Shown: positions 45,819-58,559, counted from the first letter of the stretch. The stretch is 64,000 nt of DNA from Mesotaenium endlicherianum (GCA_009602735.1 WELA01009486.1:62001-126000), one strand, 5' to 3'. A program made the numbers and translations. Notes: generated by a model not told the origin, from the letters alone.

Positions 45819-46538
45819 TGAAATGAATCGACTTACCAAATAGGCGATTAACAATTAATAAAGATCTTTATATCAGCAAGTAATCTTTATGGTAATTTCC
45901 GTTAACTGGTTAAACGGCAAAGGACAATACACTAGCAGTGAATAATACTCGTAAGTCAAATGCGAGTAAACTAGCATCAATAATGCAAATCAGTAAACTC
46001 ATACATAAGCAAGGTTAGAAGACAGTGCGTATCAATGGCTTCTCGCCTTGGATTCAGATCTCTCTCAGTAAGCTGTACAAGAGAGTTGGCCTCGTTTCCG
46101 AATGCCGAACTCGAGAGCAATGCCTAGCATATGTACATGGAATGAGTTTACTGTTCAACGGTCAGTGCGATGGCACCGCCTACCCGGGAGTTAACCACGT
46201 TGGTAGGACCTCGGTTAACCAAATCCACCGCCATCTCCCATCATCCCGAATAGCCATCCATCATAGGGATGTCATCTGGCCATTCATCTAGCATATCGTA
46301 CTTAGGTGTAAGTCAAGGCAGTTTGCTGCTACCGAGTACGGAAGTCAGCTGGCTGTCAAAGAATGGGTCAGCAAGCTGACTTATATGGACTTCAGCCTGC
46401 TGCTTCCGGCTGAATCATTAAACTGATAATTATGTAAAGTCCAGCAGACTGACTACTAACTAAAGTTCGGCAGGCGGAACTTGATTAACTATTATATTTA
46501 AATGAATATTATATCCACTTATATACTGATTCATTACA
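45819..46538 (-). repeat. B3 5' LTR
   Basis: 720 bp, antisense. The PBS (sense GTGGTATCGGAGCAG) is at 45804-45818. Its outer edge (ATTCATTACA) abuts the reverse transcriptase region of A2. Confidence 0.92.
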
Positions 46539-47788
46539 ATGTAGCAGGTGCATTAGTCAACCCAAAAGGCATGACTGTGAACTCGAACAAACCATAGCGA
46601 GTTCTGAAAGCAGTCTTCTAAACGTCTCCTTCCGCAATTCGTACCTGGTGATAGCCACTCCTCAAATCGATCTTCGAGAAATACTTCGCCCCGACAAGCC
46701 TGTCAATTAACTCGTCCACTCCTGGAAGTGGGTACCTGTTCTTGATGGTGACCTTGTTGAGTGCCCGGTAGTCGACACACATCCTCATAGTCCCATCCTT
46801 CTTCTTCACAAATAAGACTGGCGCTGCAAATGGAGACTCGCTGGGTCGGATGAATCCCTTCTCCAATAACTCCGTCAGTTGCTTCTTTAACTCATCCAAC
46901 TCCGCAAACGATTGTCGATAGGCGGGTCTCACTGGTGGCTTGCTCCCTGGTTCCAACTCAATCTTGTGCTCCATAGCTCTCTGTGGAGGTAATCCTGTAG
47001 GTAGCTCCTCAGGAAATACGCTCTTGAACTCCTCCAACAGCGCCTTAATTTGGGCAGGCATCTCAGCAGGCTTCTTCTCTTGAGCAGTTGGGCTCTGCTC
47101 CTTCTGAGCAAGGGGATCAGACACCACTACTTGCTCCTCCGGCGATGTACATTCGCCCAGGCTGTTAGGATTCACGCTTGCTCCAACTAATGACCTGGCC
47201 AGGGCCACCGAAACAAGGTACATCTCTTTCACCTGATTCGCCCTACATAGCTTCTTAACTTACAGGCTCGACAGAAGACACTTATTTGTGGTCGTATCTA
47301 CCTCCACCTGTTTTGCTGTCTCCATTCGACCATCACGCCCTTGGACTTTCACTCGTCCTGTGCTCCAGTGCACTTGAGGGTTGGCTTTTCTTAGCCATGG
47401 TCGGCCCAATATCACCTCATGGTGACCCAACTCTGCCTGCTCCATAACTTCAGTACTCTTGTGTCCCGCTACTTCCACGTGAATAGCTTCCGTAGGTGCA
47501 CCACACTTGAGTTTCTGCCCATTCGCCAAAATTGCCTCGGCTCATAATGCTTATGCACAGGGATTTGCCACTCTTTCACCAGCTTCTTGTGCACAAAGTT
47601 TGCACTTGCGCCACTGTCGACCATACACTTCGCCTTGTTGCCGTCGACCACTCCTTCCACGATGATAGGCTTGTCAACATCTCGTCTTTCGCTTCTCGGC
47701 AGGCTCCTGGGGATAACCTCCTTGTGAGTTCTTGTCTTCACGCCAGTAGACACCCCAGAACGATTTACTGGCGTCCTCCTTTTTCTTG
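46539..47788 (-). pseudogene. pol: A2 pol, proximal part
   Basis: Protease CMVDSGASANFVHKKL near 47590-47640, the linker [19 protein letters not shown], and RT up to [20 protein letters not shown] near 46630. It matches A1 closely. RT motifs beyond this point, RNase H and integrase are absent. Broken. Confidence 0.85.
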
Positions 47789-48795
47789 CTATTGAGGTTG
47801 CTTCGCCTTCACATAACAGTCTCGAGCCAGATGTCCAAGCTTGCCGCAATTATAGCAGGGTCCTCTCGGCTTGAAATTTTGCTGCCTGCGCTGGTACTGC
47901 ACAAGTCCCAACTCTATAGGTACTGGACCTTGAACACTCGTACTTGGCGCTTGAGGTCCAAAATGTCGATATCCTCCAAAGTTGTGGCTGCCCCACTGCC
48001 TCTGACTATACTCCACAGCGTCGACCCTTGTTGCCAATGTCATCATTTCTCCAAGACTGGTAGGGTCCTTGAGCGCCACTTCCTTGGCCACAGTTGGCTT
48101 GAGTCCCCTCTTGAACTTGTCCATCATCTCCGACTCGTGCATGGATGGACATTGAAGCACCAGCTCGTTGAAGCGCGATACATACTCTTGAACGCTTGCT
48201 CGTTGACGAAGGCGACCAATAGATCTCGAGCGGTAGCCTCGGGTGCAATAGGTCGAAATTGCCTCTTCAAGCTTTCAAAGAGCTGATCAACAATAGCAGG
48301 AACTCCAGACAGCTGCTCTTCTCGTTCGTACCAAGCTCCAGCACTCTTCTGCAGCAAAGTTATGGCAAAGGCGACTTGCCTGTCGGGCGTGAGCGCAGAA
48401 TACTCCATAAACTTCTTCACTCCAAAAATCCACTGATGAACAGGCGGCGTTCCACGTTCTCCAGTATACACTTCAGGCTTAGGCGCACGCCCTCCCGATG
48501 CGGATGGAATAATTGGTTGCATCACTGGGTTAACATGAATCGGTGGCACGATAGGTGCAGGTGCCGAACTCGTCGAAGCGGCGTTCCTCATAACAACCCG
48601 CACCATTCTCTCCACCTCCGCGCGCATATTTTGTTGAAACTGGGTGTAGACTTCTCCTCCAATTGCATTCGCCATTTGCCTCAGCATCGCTTGTATCTCT
48701 TGTTTCTCTCTGGTCATCGTTGGTGCTGCCTGCTGCCCCGCGCGCTCAACATGCTCGACATGTTCGCCTCCTCGAGCTGCCGGCTGCGACTCCAT
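47789..48795 (-). pseudogene. gag: A2 gag
   Basis: Begins MESQPAARGGEHVEHVERAG at 48795. The capsid part has VYTGERGTPPVHQWIFGVKK and the tail a knuckle CYNCGKLGHLARDC. It shows the full N-terminus that is decayed in A1. About one break. Confidence 0.82.
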
Positions 48796-48832
48796 AATAT
48801 AATATGCAAACTAACCTCGCTGCGATACCAGA

Positions 48833-49577
48833 TGAAAGGGGGTAGAGTGCCCTAGTGGAAGTGTAGTAACTCACGTGGAAAGGAACTAGTTGCAATCATA
48901 CTAGAGAGTGCAGTGGCATATCACTAACAAAGCTTAGAGAAATGACTTGACATTTTGAGTAGCAAGAAACTGCTCACAAATGAACTAGGATGAAAGGCCT
49001 TGTCATTACAAACCCGTAGAAATTTACAGAAGTGAAAATTGATAAGAAACAAAGAAGTTATGCCTATTTATAATTATCTGCCTAAGTGCTCCTCTCTAGG
49101 AGGAAGCTACGGATTTTCCTAAATGTTCGTCAAATCGTCCCTTCCAGAATATTCGTGAGTAAGCCAGATCAGTCTAATCTGACGTGTCGGGCCGAATTGA
49201 CGTCCACATACATGCATCGACATTACTAGAATATTCTATCTTAGACGCGCTAGGCTAAACCGAAACTTCTAGGTAAATCGACCTAGTCGGCACTCCGCGT
49301 CAGCCGAACTTACGTGAAGGTTCGAGTTCATTCTAACGGGCCAGATCGCTCGACGCTGTCGGTCAATCCGACGGTCGCGCTCACCGCAAATTAAGGACAG
49401 TCGTCAACCGACCTCAAAACTAATTAAACTTCCGAAATCCGTAACTCTCTCAATCCTTGACCATATTCGATGAACTTTATATCAAAATGACCACAAAAAT
49501 GCACTCTATACTACTATACAATCAAATCATACTTTCATGAAACTCAAAAATGCACTTTATAAACCTATGACCTTACA
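48833..49577 (-). repeat. A2 5' LTR
   Basis: 745 bp, TGAAAGGGG to ACCTTACA, similar to both A1 LTRs. The PBS region (sense TGGTATCGCAGC) is at 48819-48830. Confidence 0.9.
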
Positions 49578-50575
49578 GCCAGGGAGGCTGGACAGCAGAT
49601 GTTCTCTCCCCACTGGTTCCCATGTAAACTGAGAAAGGCTGAGCATGTATCCCAGTACTACCAGCAGCCAACAGACTGGAGGTGGATGACCGTCACAAAC
49701 AAAAAGCAGGAGTGTGACCGAGCCCAACCAGACGATTTCCACTATGGCCTACCTCATCTTACTACCTCACATTGCCCCTTGGGACCCGAGGCTGAATGGC
49801 TTCCTGAAAATATGAATGCAGAGACCAAAGAGCACAGAAGCAAGGGGGAGGGACTACTTCTCTAAGGTAAAGCATGTCTTCGTCAAATGGGCGAAGAATG
49901 GTGGCCAGATAGATATCAACAGGCTGAAGGCCAAGCAACCCCCAGCGCGCCCTAAGAAAGGGAGATCAGTAGACTACTCCATGTCTACCAGAGAGCAGGA
50001 CGACTTAGTTCACGAGACTCCTACTCTCTCAGCAGAGGAGGACGAGGGGGATGAGGAAGAAGAACAAGGCAGCGGAGAAGCATCAGGAGCTGGTACTCAG
50101 GAGACCCAGGGGCAGGCAGGGGCACTTCCTAAGGAACCAAGATCAGGTATATGGAACGTGATCCCCGTCATGGAGGCAATTGGACCCCGCACTCGCTCCC
50201 CCAGCCCACATGCCCAAGCAGGGGAAGAAGCTGATCTGACTGTACTTGGCAGCAGACACAGGCAGAAATCCCCAGAGGACAGGGGTTTCAGAAGAGGGCC
50301 ACGCGTGGTGGCCAGAGGTATGTCGGCCTCCCCCTTCGCTCAGGGACATGAACCTCTTGCCAATGTATTTCAGCATCCTACTGGAATGCCTGTCTATGTG
50401 GGAATTAACACCCAAGTGGGTGAAAAGCAGGCTACCATCCTTCGTTCTCCTCGAGGTCCAACTTTAAAATAAACGGGGTTTTTTAGAAGGCCACCTGACA
50501 GACCTAGAGGGCTGTCCAGATCTAGGTCCAGATCTCCGTCTCCTGATCCTGAAGCCCCAAGAACAATCGTCTAAG
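49578..50575 (+). pseudogene. B4 aORF, C-terminal half
   Basis: Reads AGQQMFSPHWFPCKLRKAEH, DWRWMTVTNKKQECDRAQPD, then the basic patch ARPKKGRSVDYSM, the acidic run and the Ser/Pro/Arg-rich tail. More diverged from B1 and B5 than they are from each other. Broken in about three places. Confidence 0.72.
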
Positions 50576-50652
50576 ATGACGGGCTGAAAAGGCAGTCAGT
50601 GGGGGAGGCTGGTCAGGTTCAGGTCCCTTAATTAAAACTTTTGCAATTTAAT

Positions 50653-50687
50653 GTTGTGGAGGCGACAACAAGTTAAGTTGGAGGGAT
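50653..50687 (+). promoter_or_regulatory. B4 terminal PPT with hairpin
   Basis: GTTGTGG-AGG-CGACAAC (one mismatched pair), then TTAAGTTGGAGGGAT directly before the LTR. Confidence 0.65.
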
Positions 50688-51407
50688 TGTAATGAATCAG
50701 TATATTAGTAAATATAATATTCATTTAAATATAATAGTTATTTCAGTTCAGCATACTAAACTCTAGTTGATAATCAGTCTGCTAGACTTTCTATTTAATA
50801 TCAGTTTAATGACTCAGCCGGAAGCAGCAGGCTAAAGTCCACGTAAGTCAGCTAGCTGACACATTCTTTGACAGCCAGCTAACTTCCGTACTCGGTAGCA
50901 GCGAACTGCCTCGGTATGCATCTAAGTCTGATATGTTAGATGAATGGCCAGATGACATCCCTATAATGGATGGCGATTTGGGATGATGGGAGATGGCGGT
51001 GGATTTGGTTAATCGAGGTCCTACCAACGTGGTTAACTCCCGGGTAGGCGGTGCCATTGCACTGGCCGTTAAACAGTAAACTTATTCCATGTACATATGG
51101 TAGGCATTGCTCTCGAGTTCGGCATTCAGAAACGAGGCCAACTCTCTTGTACAGCTTACGGAGAGAAACCCGAATCCAAGGCGAAAGGCCATTGATACGC
51201 ACTGTCTTCTAACCTTGCTTATGTATGAGTTTACTGATTGCATTATTGATGCTAGTTTACTTGCATTTCACTTACGAGTATTATTCACTGCTAGTGTGTT
51301 GTCCTCTGCTGTTAAATCAATTACCGAAAAATACCATAAAGATTACTTGTTGATATAAAAATCTTCATTAATTGTTAATCGCCTATTTGGTAAGTCAATT
51401 CATTTCA
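50688..51407 (+). repeat. B4 3' LTR
   Basis: 720 bp, TGTAATGAATCAGTATATTA to ATTCATTTCA. Next bases AGGAGGCAGCTGC belong to B5 gag. Confidence 0.9.
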
Positions 51408-52692
51408 AGGAGGCAGCTGCTATTGCCGCAGTCGCAGCACAGCAGGCGGAGGAGGAGAGAGCCAGATTAGAAGTTGAACGATTAGCAAAGGCTGCTGAAG
51501 ATACAGAAAGGAGGGAAGGACAGCCAGCGGACGAGCGAACATTTGAGGAACGTATGGCATCAAGGGCCAATGTTCTGAACCCACCTCCTGTTGTACAACT
51601 AATGTGCCCCTAGGTCAAATTCGTGACCGGCTGAATGCGGCAGGAATTGCTGCTGCAGGAGCAAGAGGGACTGTTGAGGACACTACTCAGCGAGTCGATG
51701 CCACTGATACTGTTGCATTTGCTAGACTCCCACCTCAGAATGTGGATCTGTGAGTATTGTTTGTGCAAATGGCAAGCATGTATCAGTCCCAACAGGAGGA
51801 CAAGAGAATCATAATGTCTCTGCTGCGAGACAGAGACCAACTGGATTCTCAAACCATTGGTGGTGGTGGCAGAGGGCCTAGTCAGCCCAAGCCTAAACCT
51901 CCCCACGATTATGATCCTGAGGGGAACAAAAAGTATTCCTCGATTAAGTTTCTCGCGGATGTTGAGCAGTGGCTGGAGAACTACCCAGAACTGCAAGATA
52001 ACAAGAAGGTCAGGCACACTGGTGCTCTTCTGAAAGGCAGCGCAGCAGACTGGTGGCTGTATTGGAAAGGAGAGCGTAACAACAACTTGGTGACCCTACT
52101 TGGGTAGAGTTTGTCGAGAAACTGCATGAGAAGTTTGATGTCATCAATCAGCAGGAGAAAGCTATCTATGCAATGATCTCTTTGACATTGAAGCAGACCA
52201 CTTCAAGTGAGCTTGCTCAAAAGTTTCAAGAGAACATGATGAAGCAGCCAGACTTGCCAGATCGGTATAGAATAGCATACTTCAGGTATGGCTTGAAGTC
52301 CGAAGTCTCTGGTCATTTTGTTGAAAAGAAGTATGAGAAACTGGCTGACTTGATCCAAGATGCTGATGCCTGGGATCAGCAGCAGTTCAATCACAAGCGC
52401 CAGAGTAATGCTTTGGTGTCTAAGGTTGTCAAAAAGCCCCACGATTCTTACAATACAATTGAAGGAGACCAGGGTGAGGATGATCAGGATGATGAATATG
52501 AGTATGAGTATAATGCTATGCAGTGTAGAGGGAGAGGTGGTTTCTCTCGAGGCGGCTACAGAAGAGGTGGTGGTAGAACTAAGCCGAGACCAGCCTCAGC
52601 AAAATCCATTGCCAGCAGACGGGTCACTTCAGAGAGCAGTGTCCAGTCAAGCACCTCCCGAAGGTCGAGAGAAAAGACCAGCCTTTAAACGA
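51408..52692 (+). pseudogene. gag: B5 gag, partial
   Basis: Begins inside the Ala-rich head ([17 protein letters not shown]). The capsid part ([25 protein letters not shown]) and the Gly/Arg-rich tail follow. The slippery heptamer here is TTTAAAC (52684-52690), the other classic version of the TTTAAAA of its sisters. Broken. Confidence 0.8.
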
Positions 52693-55600
52693 CAGCAACA
52701 GTCAGTAATCCAGTCTACTCACTGTGAGGATGCTAGAGATAGTGAGTCGTCACTAGCTGCCCTCGTAGCAGGTATTATGGGTCCTGCTGAACTGGATTCA
52801 CTATGCATGCCTGACAACCAGATAAAAGGAGACCATCAACAATATAGATCTCTAGAGAGTGCACACTCTGGATGATCTTGTTCCACCTGATGTCCAACAT
52901 TTTCTTGCTAAGTCAGGAGAAAAATGCCAAAGTCAGGAAAAGACAGTCCCCCCTATCCTACTGCATTGCATGATTGCAGGTAGGAAGGTGAGGGCATTTG
53001 ATGACGGAGGGGCGTCACATACTTTTATCCATAAGGACTTAGTTAAGCGGCTAAGGCTGCCTACTGTCACCCAAGGGAATAGAATACTCCTTGGAGATGC
53101 CTCAAGTATCTCGGGAGGAGTTATAACCGAGCCTATTGAGGTCCAATTAGGTTCTGGCATTGCAGTTCTAACTGAAACGCTTACATTTGAGGGACCCAAC
53201 ACTGGCTTTTATGATCTCGTGCTAGGCAGGTCCTGGCTTAATAGACATCAAGCCGAAGTGTGTTGGAGCAGAGGTACAGTTAAAGTGAGAGGAGCCAGTG
53301 ATGGGCAGACTGACTTGGCACCCACCAGTGCTCTTCCTCTTGTCCTGTGTGGATGGCAAATGAAGGAAAAGAAGAGGCTTCCNATTGAAGGAAAAGGAGA
53401 GGCTTCAAGGAGGATGCAAATTGCTGAATGCAATAGAGTTCATCGAAAGCTGGAACCAGAAGGAAGACAGAATGTTCTGTCTGCTGCTAAGAGAGGTACC
53501 TCCTCAACCTGAAGAAGTGGTNTGTTTGAGAAAAAGGTAAGCCCTCCGGCGCACCCTACTGCTGCAAAAATTGTTGCTCAATACACTGATGTTTTTATTA
53601 TGCCTCCAGGATGACCTCTTAAAAGGGAAGTGGATGACAGAATTGACCTATTACCTGGGAGTCAGCCACCCTGGCAACGCACTTATGACTTGTCTTATGC
53701 GGAGAGCGAAGAGTTGAAAACACAGATTGCAGAGCTTGAGGAGAATGGTTACATTTCCCCCAGTAAATCACCTTATGGCGCACCCATCCTCTCTGTTAAG
53801 AAAAATAATGGGAGTATGCGGATGTGCGTTGATTACAGAGCTCTTAACAGAATTACAGTAAAGAACAAGTATGCTTTACCCAGAATTGAGGACTTGCTTG
53901 ATACCCTGTCTGGTGCTAAAGTGTTCAGTTAGATAGATCTCAAGAGTGGTTATCATCAAATCAGAATTGTTGAGGGGGATGAACACAAGACTGCCTACCG
54001 CGCACGTTGAGGACACTATGAGTTCAACGTGATGCCATTTGGACAAACTAATGCTCTTGGAACCTTCATGGGTGCTATGAATGACATTTTCATACCTTAT
54101 CTGGATAAATTTGTGCAAGTCTTCCTGGATGATATTTTAACTTTCTCTAAAGATGAAGCTCAGGATGCTGAACACTTAAAGACAGTCATGGACACTCTGA
54201 GAAGAAACCGATTGTATACTAAAATGAGCAAGTGTGATTTCTTCAAGGAAAGTATTGAATTTCTAGACCATGTTGTCAGCAAAGAAGGCATCAGTGTGGA
54301 TCCTAAGAAGGTCCAGACCATAAAGGACTGGCCTGTACCACAATCTGTCTCCAAAGTTAGATCCTTCCTTAGGTTGGCTAACTACTATAGAAGATTTATG
54401 AAGAATTATTCTGCAAAGGCCAGTAAACTGACTGACCTTATTAAAAAAAGACATAGGGTATGTGTGGGGGGACGAGCAGCAGGCTGCCTTCCAGACCCTT
54501 AAAGATGCTCATTGTCATGCCCCAGTACTAGCCGTGTATGACCCCAGCAAACTTGTGCAGGTGGTTACTGATGCTTCTGACTTTGCTATGGGTGCTATTT
54601 TGTTGCAGCCTGCTGACAAAACCACAAAGGATGGTAAGGTAAAGCAAGAGTGGCATCCTGTGTTGTATGAGTCTATGAAATTTAATCCAGCTGAGATTAA
54701 TTACTCAGTGCATGATTAAGAGCCGCTAGCTATCATTCATGTGCTCAAACAATGGAGAGCATACTTACATGGTAAAGCTTTTAAGGTGATTACAGATCAT
54801 CTAGCTCTGCCTCACTTTCAGAAGAAGTCCAAGCTGTCGAGGAGGAAGAACCGCTGGAGCCTGATGCTGGAGCTGTTCCAAGTCCAGATCGACTACAAAC
54901 CAGGGAAGTTGAATCCTGCTGATGCACTCTCTAGAAGACCTGACTTGCAAGAAAGGAACTTTAGTCAGCATGCTGTAGATAAAGTCCTGTGTGCACTCAC
55001 TTCACTAAAGGTGAAAAAGTCCTTCCTTGAACAACTTAGGAAAGCCTCCTTTTTGACCCAACATTTGAACCCAGCCCCACTACTAATGTGTGTCGTGCTA
55101 CTGCACTCGGGTATAAGCTCAAGGGAGGGGTCTGGGTGACGGAAACCACTTCAGGCAGGCTGAAGCTGGTCATTCCTAATAACTTGGAAATAAGGTTTCT
55201 CTTACTGAGTCAAGCGCATGACAGTCTTCTGGGTGGACATTTGGGGCAGGCCAAAACTGTTGGCAAACTGGCAAAACATTATCATTGGGAGGGGTTACCC
55301 CGGGAGGTCTTGAAATATGTCAAGTCCTGTGACCAGTGTCAGCGAAATAAGTCTCGGCACACACTACCCGGAGGTCTCTTGCAACCGCTGCCCATCCCAG
55401 CTGGACGCTGGGAAACTATATCCATGGACTGGGTGGTCTCACTACCAAGAATTGCCAATGGGCATGATTCAATACTGGTAGTCGTGGATAAATGGACATA
55501 AATGGTCATTTTTATCCCCACAACTGTCAAAGTAACTGCACTCGAAACAGCGAGACAACCATGTAGTATGCCAACATGGGCTCCCTTCTAAAATCATCTC

Positions 55601-56377
55601 AGAGAGAGACTCAAAATTTACCTCTAAGTTCTGGAGAGCTTTAATGGGGTTAATGGGAGTCAAACAGATGCTCAGCACAGCAAACCACCCTCAGACTGAT
55701 GGGCAGACTGAAAGAACTAACCGAATTCTGCAAAAGGTGCTGAGAGCATATATCAACCAAAAACAAGATAATTGGGATGACCTGTTGCCTCAAATTCAGT
55801 TTGCGGTCAACAGTTCGGTGCACACGTCAACGGGCAAGACTCCTTTTGAACTCAGCCTGGGTAGAGTTCCTAAGTCTCCTTTAGATGTACTGGGGGAGTC
55901 TTTAACTTGCCCTGAAGGGATTGACAACCCGGTCTCCCTCCAGTTAACTCAGGAGTTTGCTGACACCCTGTCAGAAGTCCAACGAAACCTGCACAAGGCC
56001 CAAGAAAACCAACAAAATACGCTAATGCTCAAAATGCTTACAAATTGAACCTGTCAGCTGAATACAAGGGTCACCCGGTCTTTAATGTCTCCTTTCTGGA
56101 ACCATACATCAAAGGTGATACACTGTTCACAGGTCGGTTACCTGTCCAACCGGGACCGGTCCCCGCTGTCCGGGACGGCAACCCTGTGGAATATGAGGTA
56201 GATGAGATTTTAGACGCTCGCTCGGTCCGTCGATCGTCTAAATATGTCATGAAATACCTCATTCGATGGAAGGGTTACGATGCCTCTGGGGACACTTGGG
56301 AATTTAAGGACCACTTGACCAATGCCAAAGGGGCGTTGAAACGGTTCCACCTCCGGGCCGCTGGAGTCCCTTCATAA
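52693..56377 (+). pseudogene. pol: B5 pol
   Basis: Protease ([13 protein letters not shown]), RT ([21 protein letters not shown]), RNase H ([16 protein letters not shown]), integrase zinc finger (CDQCQRNK), part of the core (TDGQTERTN) and chromodomain (VDEILDARSVRR, YLIRWKGYDASGDTWEF, near 56200-56330) can all be located in order. Heavily decayed. Confidence 0.87.
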
Positions 56378-56404
56378 CTGTCATTTCAGTTGACACGGGA
56401 AGGT

Positions 56405-56439
56405 GACAGGCGGTCCTGTCTCCATTTAAGTTGGAGGGG
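56405..56439 (+). promoter_or_regulatory. B5 internal hairpin plus polypurine module
   Basis: GACAGG-CGGT-CCTGTC (56405-56420), then TTAAGTTGGAGGGG (56426-56439). An AT-rich AAAATATATGA follows and could act as a TATA element for the aORF; two GGACAGTTA-like repeats come next. Confidence 0.6.
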
Positions 56440-56665
56440 AAAATATATGACAGTTAGTGAGCGAGAGCGATAAAGGGACAGTTACGTGAATCCTAAGTGT
56501 CAGCATAATGACAAAGGGGACAGCCTGGCCCACATAAAGCACCTTGAGCTGAAGGAAAAAAGGGCCTCGCACAACACTACATCACTTAACTGACCCTAAA
56601 ACACAATCATACGTTTATGTTTAGCGCATTGCAACTACGTCAACTTTTAGCAATCATCCTGTAAG

Positions 56666-56768
56666 GTAAACAGCAGCGAAGCCACTATACTAAATACTAA
56701 CATACTTCCTGCAATCCCTATGACAAAGGTCCATATCCTACTAACTTGTGCCCTGGTTACATGTGCAG
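56666..56768 (+). other. Predicted leader intron of the B5 aORF
   Basis: Donor AAG|GTAAAC at 56666, TACTAAC at 56739-56745, acceptor GTGCAG|G at 56768; 103 bases. Start codon at 56770. Confidence 0.55.
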
Positions 56769-56769
56769 G

Positions 56770-58446
56770 ATGGCGCCCACCACACAAAAGGAGGACAGAA
56801 AGCGCAAGGCAGAAGAAGCCAGGAGGACAATGGAGCAATACCGGAAGGAGCTGGCGGCGACGTCCCTCACCAGGAGAGAACAAGAAAGGGTCCGCAGACA
56901 ACAAGAGGCGGCAGAAGAGGCACAGAGGAAGAAGGATCAGGAAGCGAAAAACCTCAGGAAAGCAGAGGAGGAGAGACAGAAGAAACAACAAGAAGAAGCG
57001 ACAGCGGCAGAGGAGGAAAAAAGGAAAAAGATTGAAGCGGACAGACAGAAGAGCTTGGCCACTTAAAGGTATACTGTGGTGGGTGGCCGAAACTTTGATA
57101 ACCTGAAGGAAGCATTGCTGGCAGCCCAGGTGATCAACAGGCTGGAACAGACAACTTTGCTACTGGGGAAAGGGGCTGCAGCACTGGATAGGTACATCGA
57201 GACACACACTGGTGTGGTCCTCTACGAAGATTATGCCAAGATGGTGGGCTATACAGCGGAGCAGGCCCGGTATCTTGCAGATGATTCAGAGGACAAGCCG
57301 GTCCCCATACCGGGAATAGTGGGAGATCAGAGACTCATCCGGATGGTGAGCATGCGGCCCGATAGCTTTAAGGATACGGTATTCTACCTCACACTCCTGC
57401 CAGCTTACAATGAAGTTGAGAGAAGGAGCTGGGAGTACTTGGCCAGGGAAGCAGGACAGCAGATGTTCTCTCCCCACTGGTTCCCGTGTAAACTGAGGAA
57501 GGCTGAGCACGGACCCCAGTACTACCAGCAGCCAACAGACTGGAGGTGGATGACCGTCACAAATAAGAAGCAGGAGTGTGACCGAGCCCAACCGGATGAC
57601 TTCCACTATGGCCTAGACGGCTATCTCATCCTACCACCTCACATTGCCCCTTGGGACCCCAGGCTGAATGGATGCCTGAGCAATATGAATGCAGAGACCA
57701 AGGAGCATAGGAGGAGGGGAAGAGACTACTTCTCTAAGGGAAAGCATGCCTTTGTCAAATGGGCAAAGAATGCAGGCCGGATAGATATCAGCAGGCTGAA
57801 GGCCAAGCAACCTCCAGCGCGCCCTAAGAAAGGGAGGTCGGTAGACTACTCCATGTCTACTAGGGAGCAGGACGACTTAGTGGACGAGACCCCTACTCTC
57901 TCCGAGGAGGAGGATGAGGAGGATGAGGAAGAAGAACAAGGCAGAGGAGAAGCATCAGCAGCAGGTACTCAGGATACCCAGGGGCGGGCAGGGGCGCCTC
58001 CTAAAGAACCACGACCAGGTATTTGGAATGTGATCCCCGTTATGGCAACGACTGAACCCCGCGCTTGCTCCCCCAGCCCACCTGCCCAAGCAGGGGAAGA
58101 AGCTGATCTGACTGTACTGGGCAGCAGACACAGGCAGAAATCCCCAGAGGACAAGGGTGCCAGAAGAGGGACACGCGGGTGGGCCAGAGATATGCCGGCC
58201 TCCTCCTCCGCTCAGGGGCATGTACCTCTAGCCAATGTAATTCAGCATCCTACCGGAATGCCTGTCTATGTGGGGATCAACACCCAAGTGGTTGAAGAGC
58301 AGGCTACTATCCTTCGTTCTAATCGAGGTCCAACTTTAGAGCAAACAGGGTTCTTTAGAAGGCCAGCTGACAGACCTAGAGGGCTGTCCAGATCTAGGTC
58401 CAGATCTCCGTCTCCTGACCCTGAAGCCCCAGGAACAACCCCTTAA
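56770..58446 (+). pseudogene. B5 aORF
   Basis: Fullest view of the third ORF: coiled-coil head (MAPTTQKEDRKRK onward) and a 456-codon open stretch from 57076. That stretch holds the globular part (NFDNLKEALLAAQ, THTGVVLYEDYAKMVGYTAE, IPGIVGDQRLIRMVSMRPD, SFKDTVFYLTLLPAYNEVER, DWRWMTVTNKKQECDRAQPD, FVKWAKNAGRIDISRLKAKQ). The tail has a basic patch (ARPKKGRSVDYSMSTREQ), a Glu/Asp run, and an SR-like end (RGLSRSRSRSPSPDPEAPG). No membrane segment and no known family. It has about one break, far fewer than gag and pol of the same copy. Confidence 0.78.
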
Positions 58447-58524
58447 GGTGACAGGCTGAAAAGACAGTCAGTAGGGGAGGCTGGTCAGGGTCAGTTCCTT
58501 TCTTTAAGGCTTTTACAGTTTAAT

Positions 58525-58559
58525 GTTGTCGAGGCGACAACAAGTTAAGTTGGAGGGAT
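58525..58559 (+). promoter_or_regulatory. B5 terminal PPT with perfect hairpin
   Basis: GTTGTCG-AGG-CGACAAC (58525-58541), then AAG and TTAAGTTGGAGGGAT, directly before the LTR. Confidence 0.75.

Larger units (their letters stand above)
39428..46538 (-). mobile_element. B3: best preserved family B copy, lacking its 3' end
   Basis: Minus-strand B element: 5' LTR 45819-46538, PBS, gag, frameshift signal, pol, internal module, leader intron and the N-terminal half of the aORF. The distal aORF and 3' LTR are missing at the junction with B2. Gag is one long open frame, pol shows about one break, and the retained aORF is open, so this is probably the youngest B copy in the window. Confidence 0.88.
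46539..49577 (-). mobile_element. A2: 5' half of a family A element
   Basis: Minus-strand family A copy with 5' LTR (48833-49577), PBS, gag, protease and the first part of RT; its 3' half is not in the window. On the right it abuts the B4 aORF, into which it may have inserted (GCCAG at 49578 could be part of a TSD). On the left it stops at the B3 LTR edge. It carries about three breaks. Confidence 0.85.
49578..51407 (+). mobile_element. B4: 3' end of a family B element
   Basis: Plus strand: distal aORF, terminal PPT module and 3' LTR (50688-51407). The part to the left is replaced by A2. The LTR end abuts gag of B5 with no PBS, so B4 either inserted into B5 gag or shares this LTR through recombination. 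Confidence 0.8.

Noticed and set aside
32536-51407. B2 and B4 as the two ends of one element enclosing B3 and A2
   Set aside because: The flanks do not match as a TSD (ATTGA against AGGAG), and the two LTRs are quite different; it cannot be excluded but is not supported.
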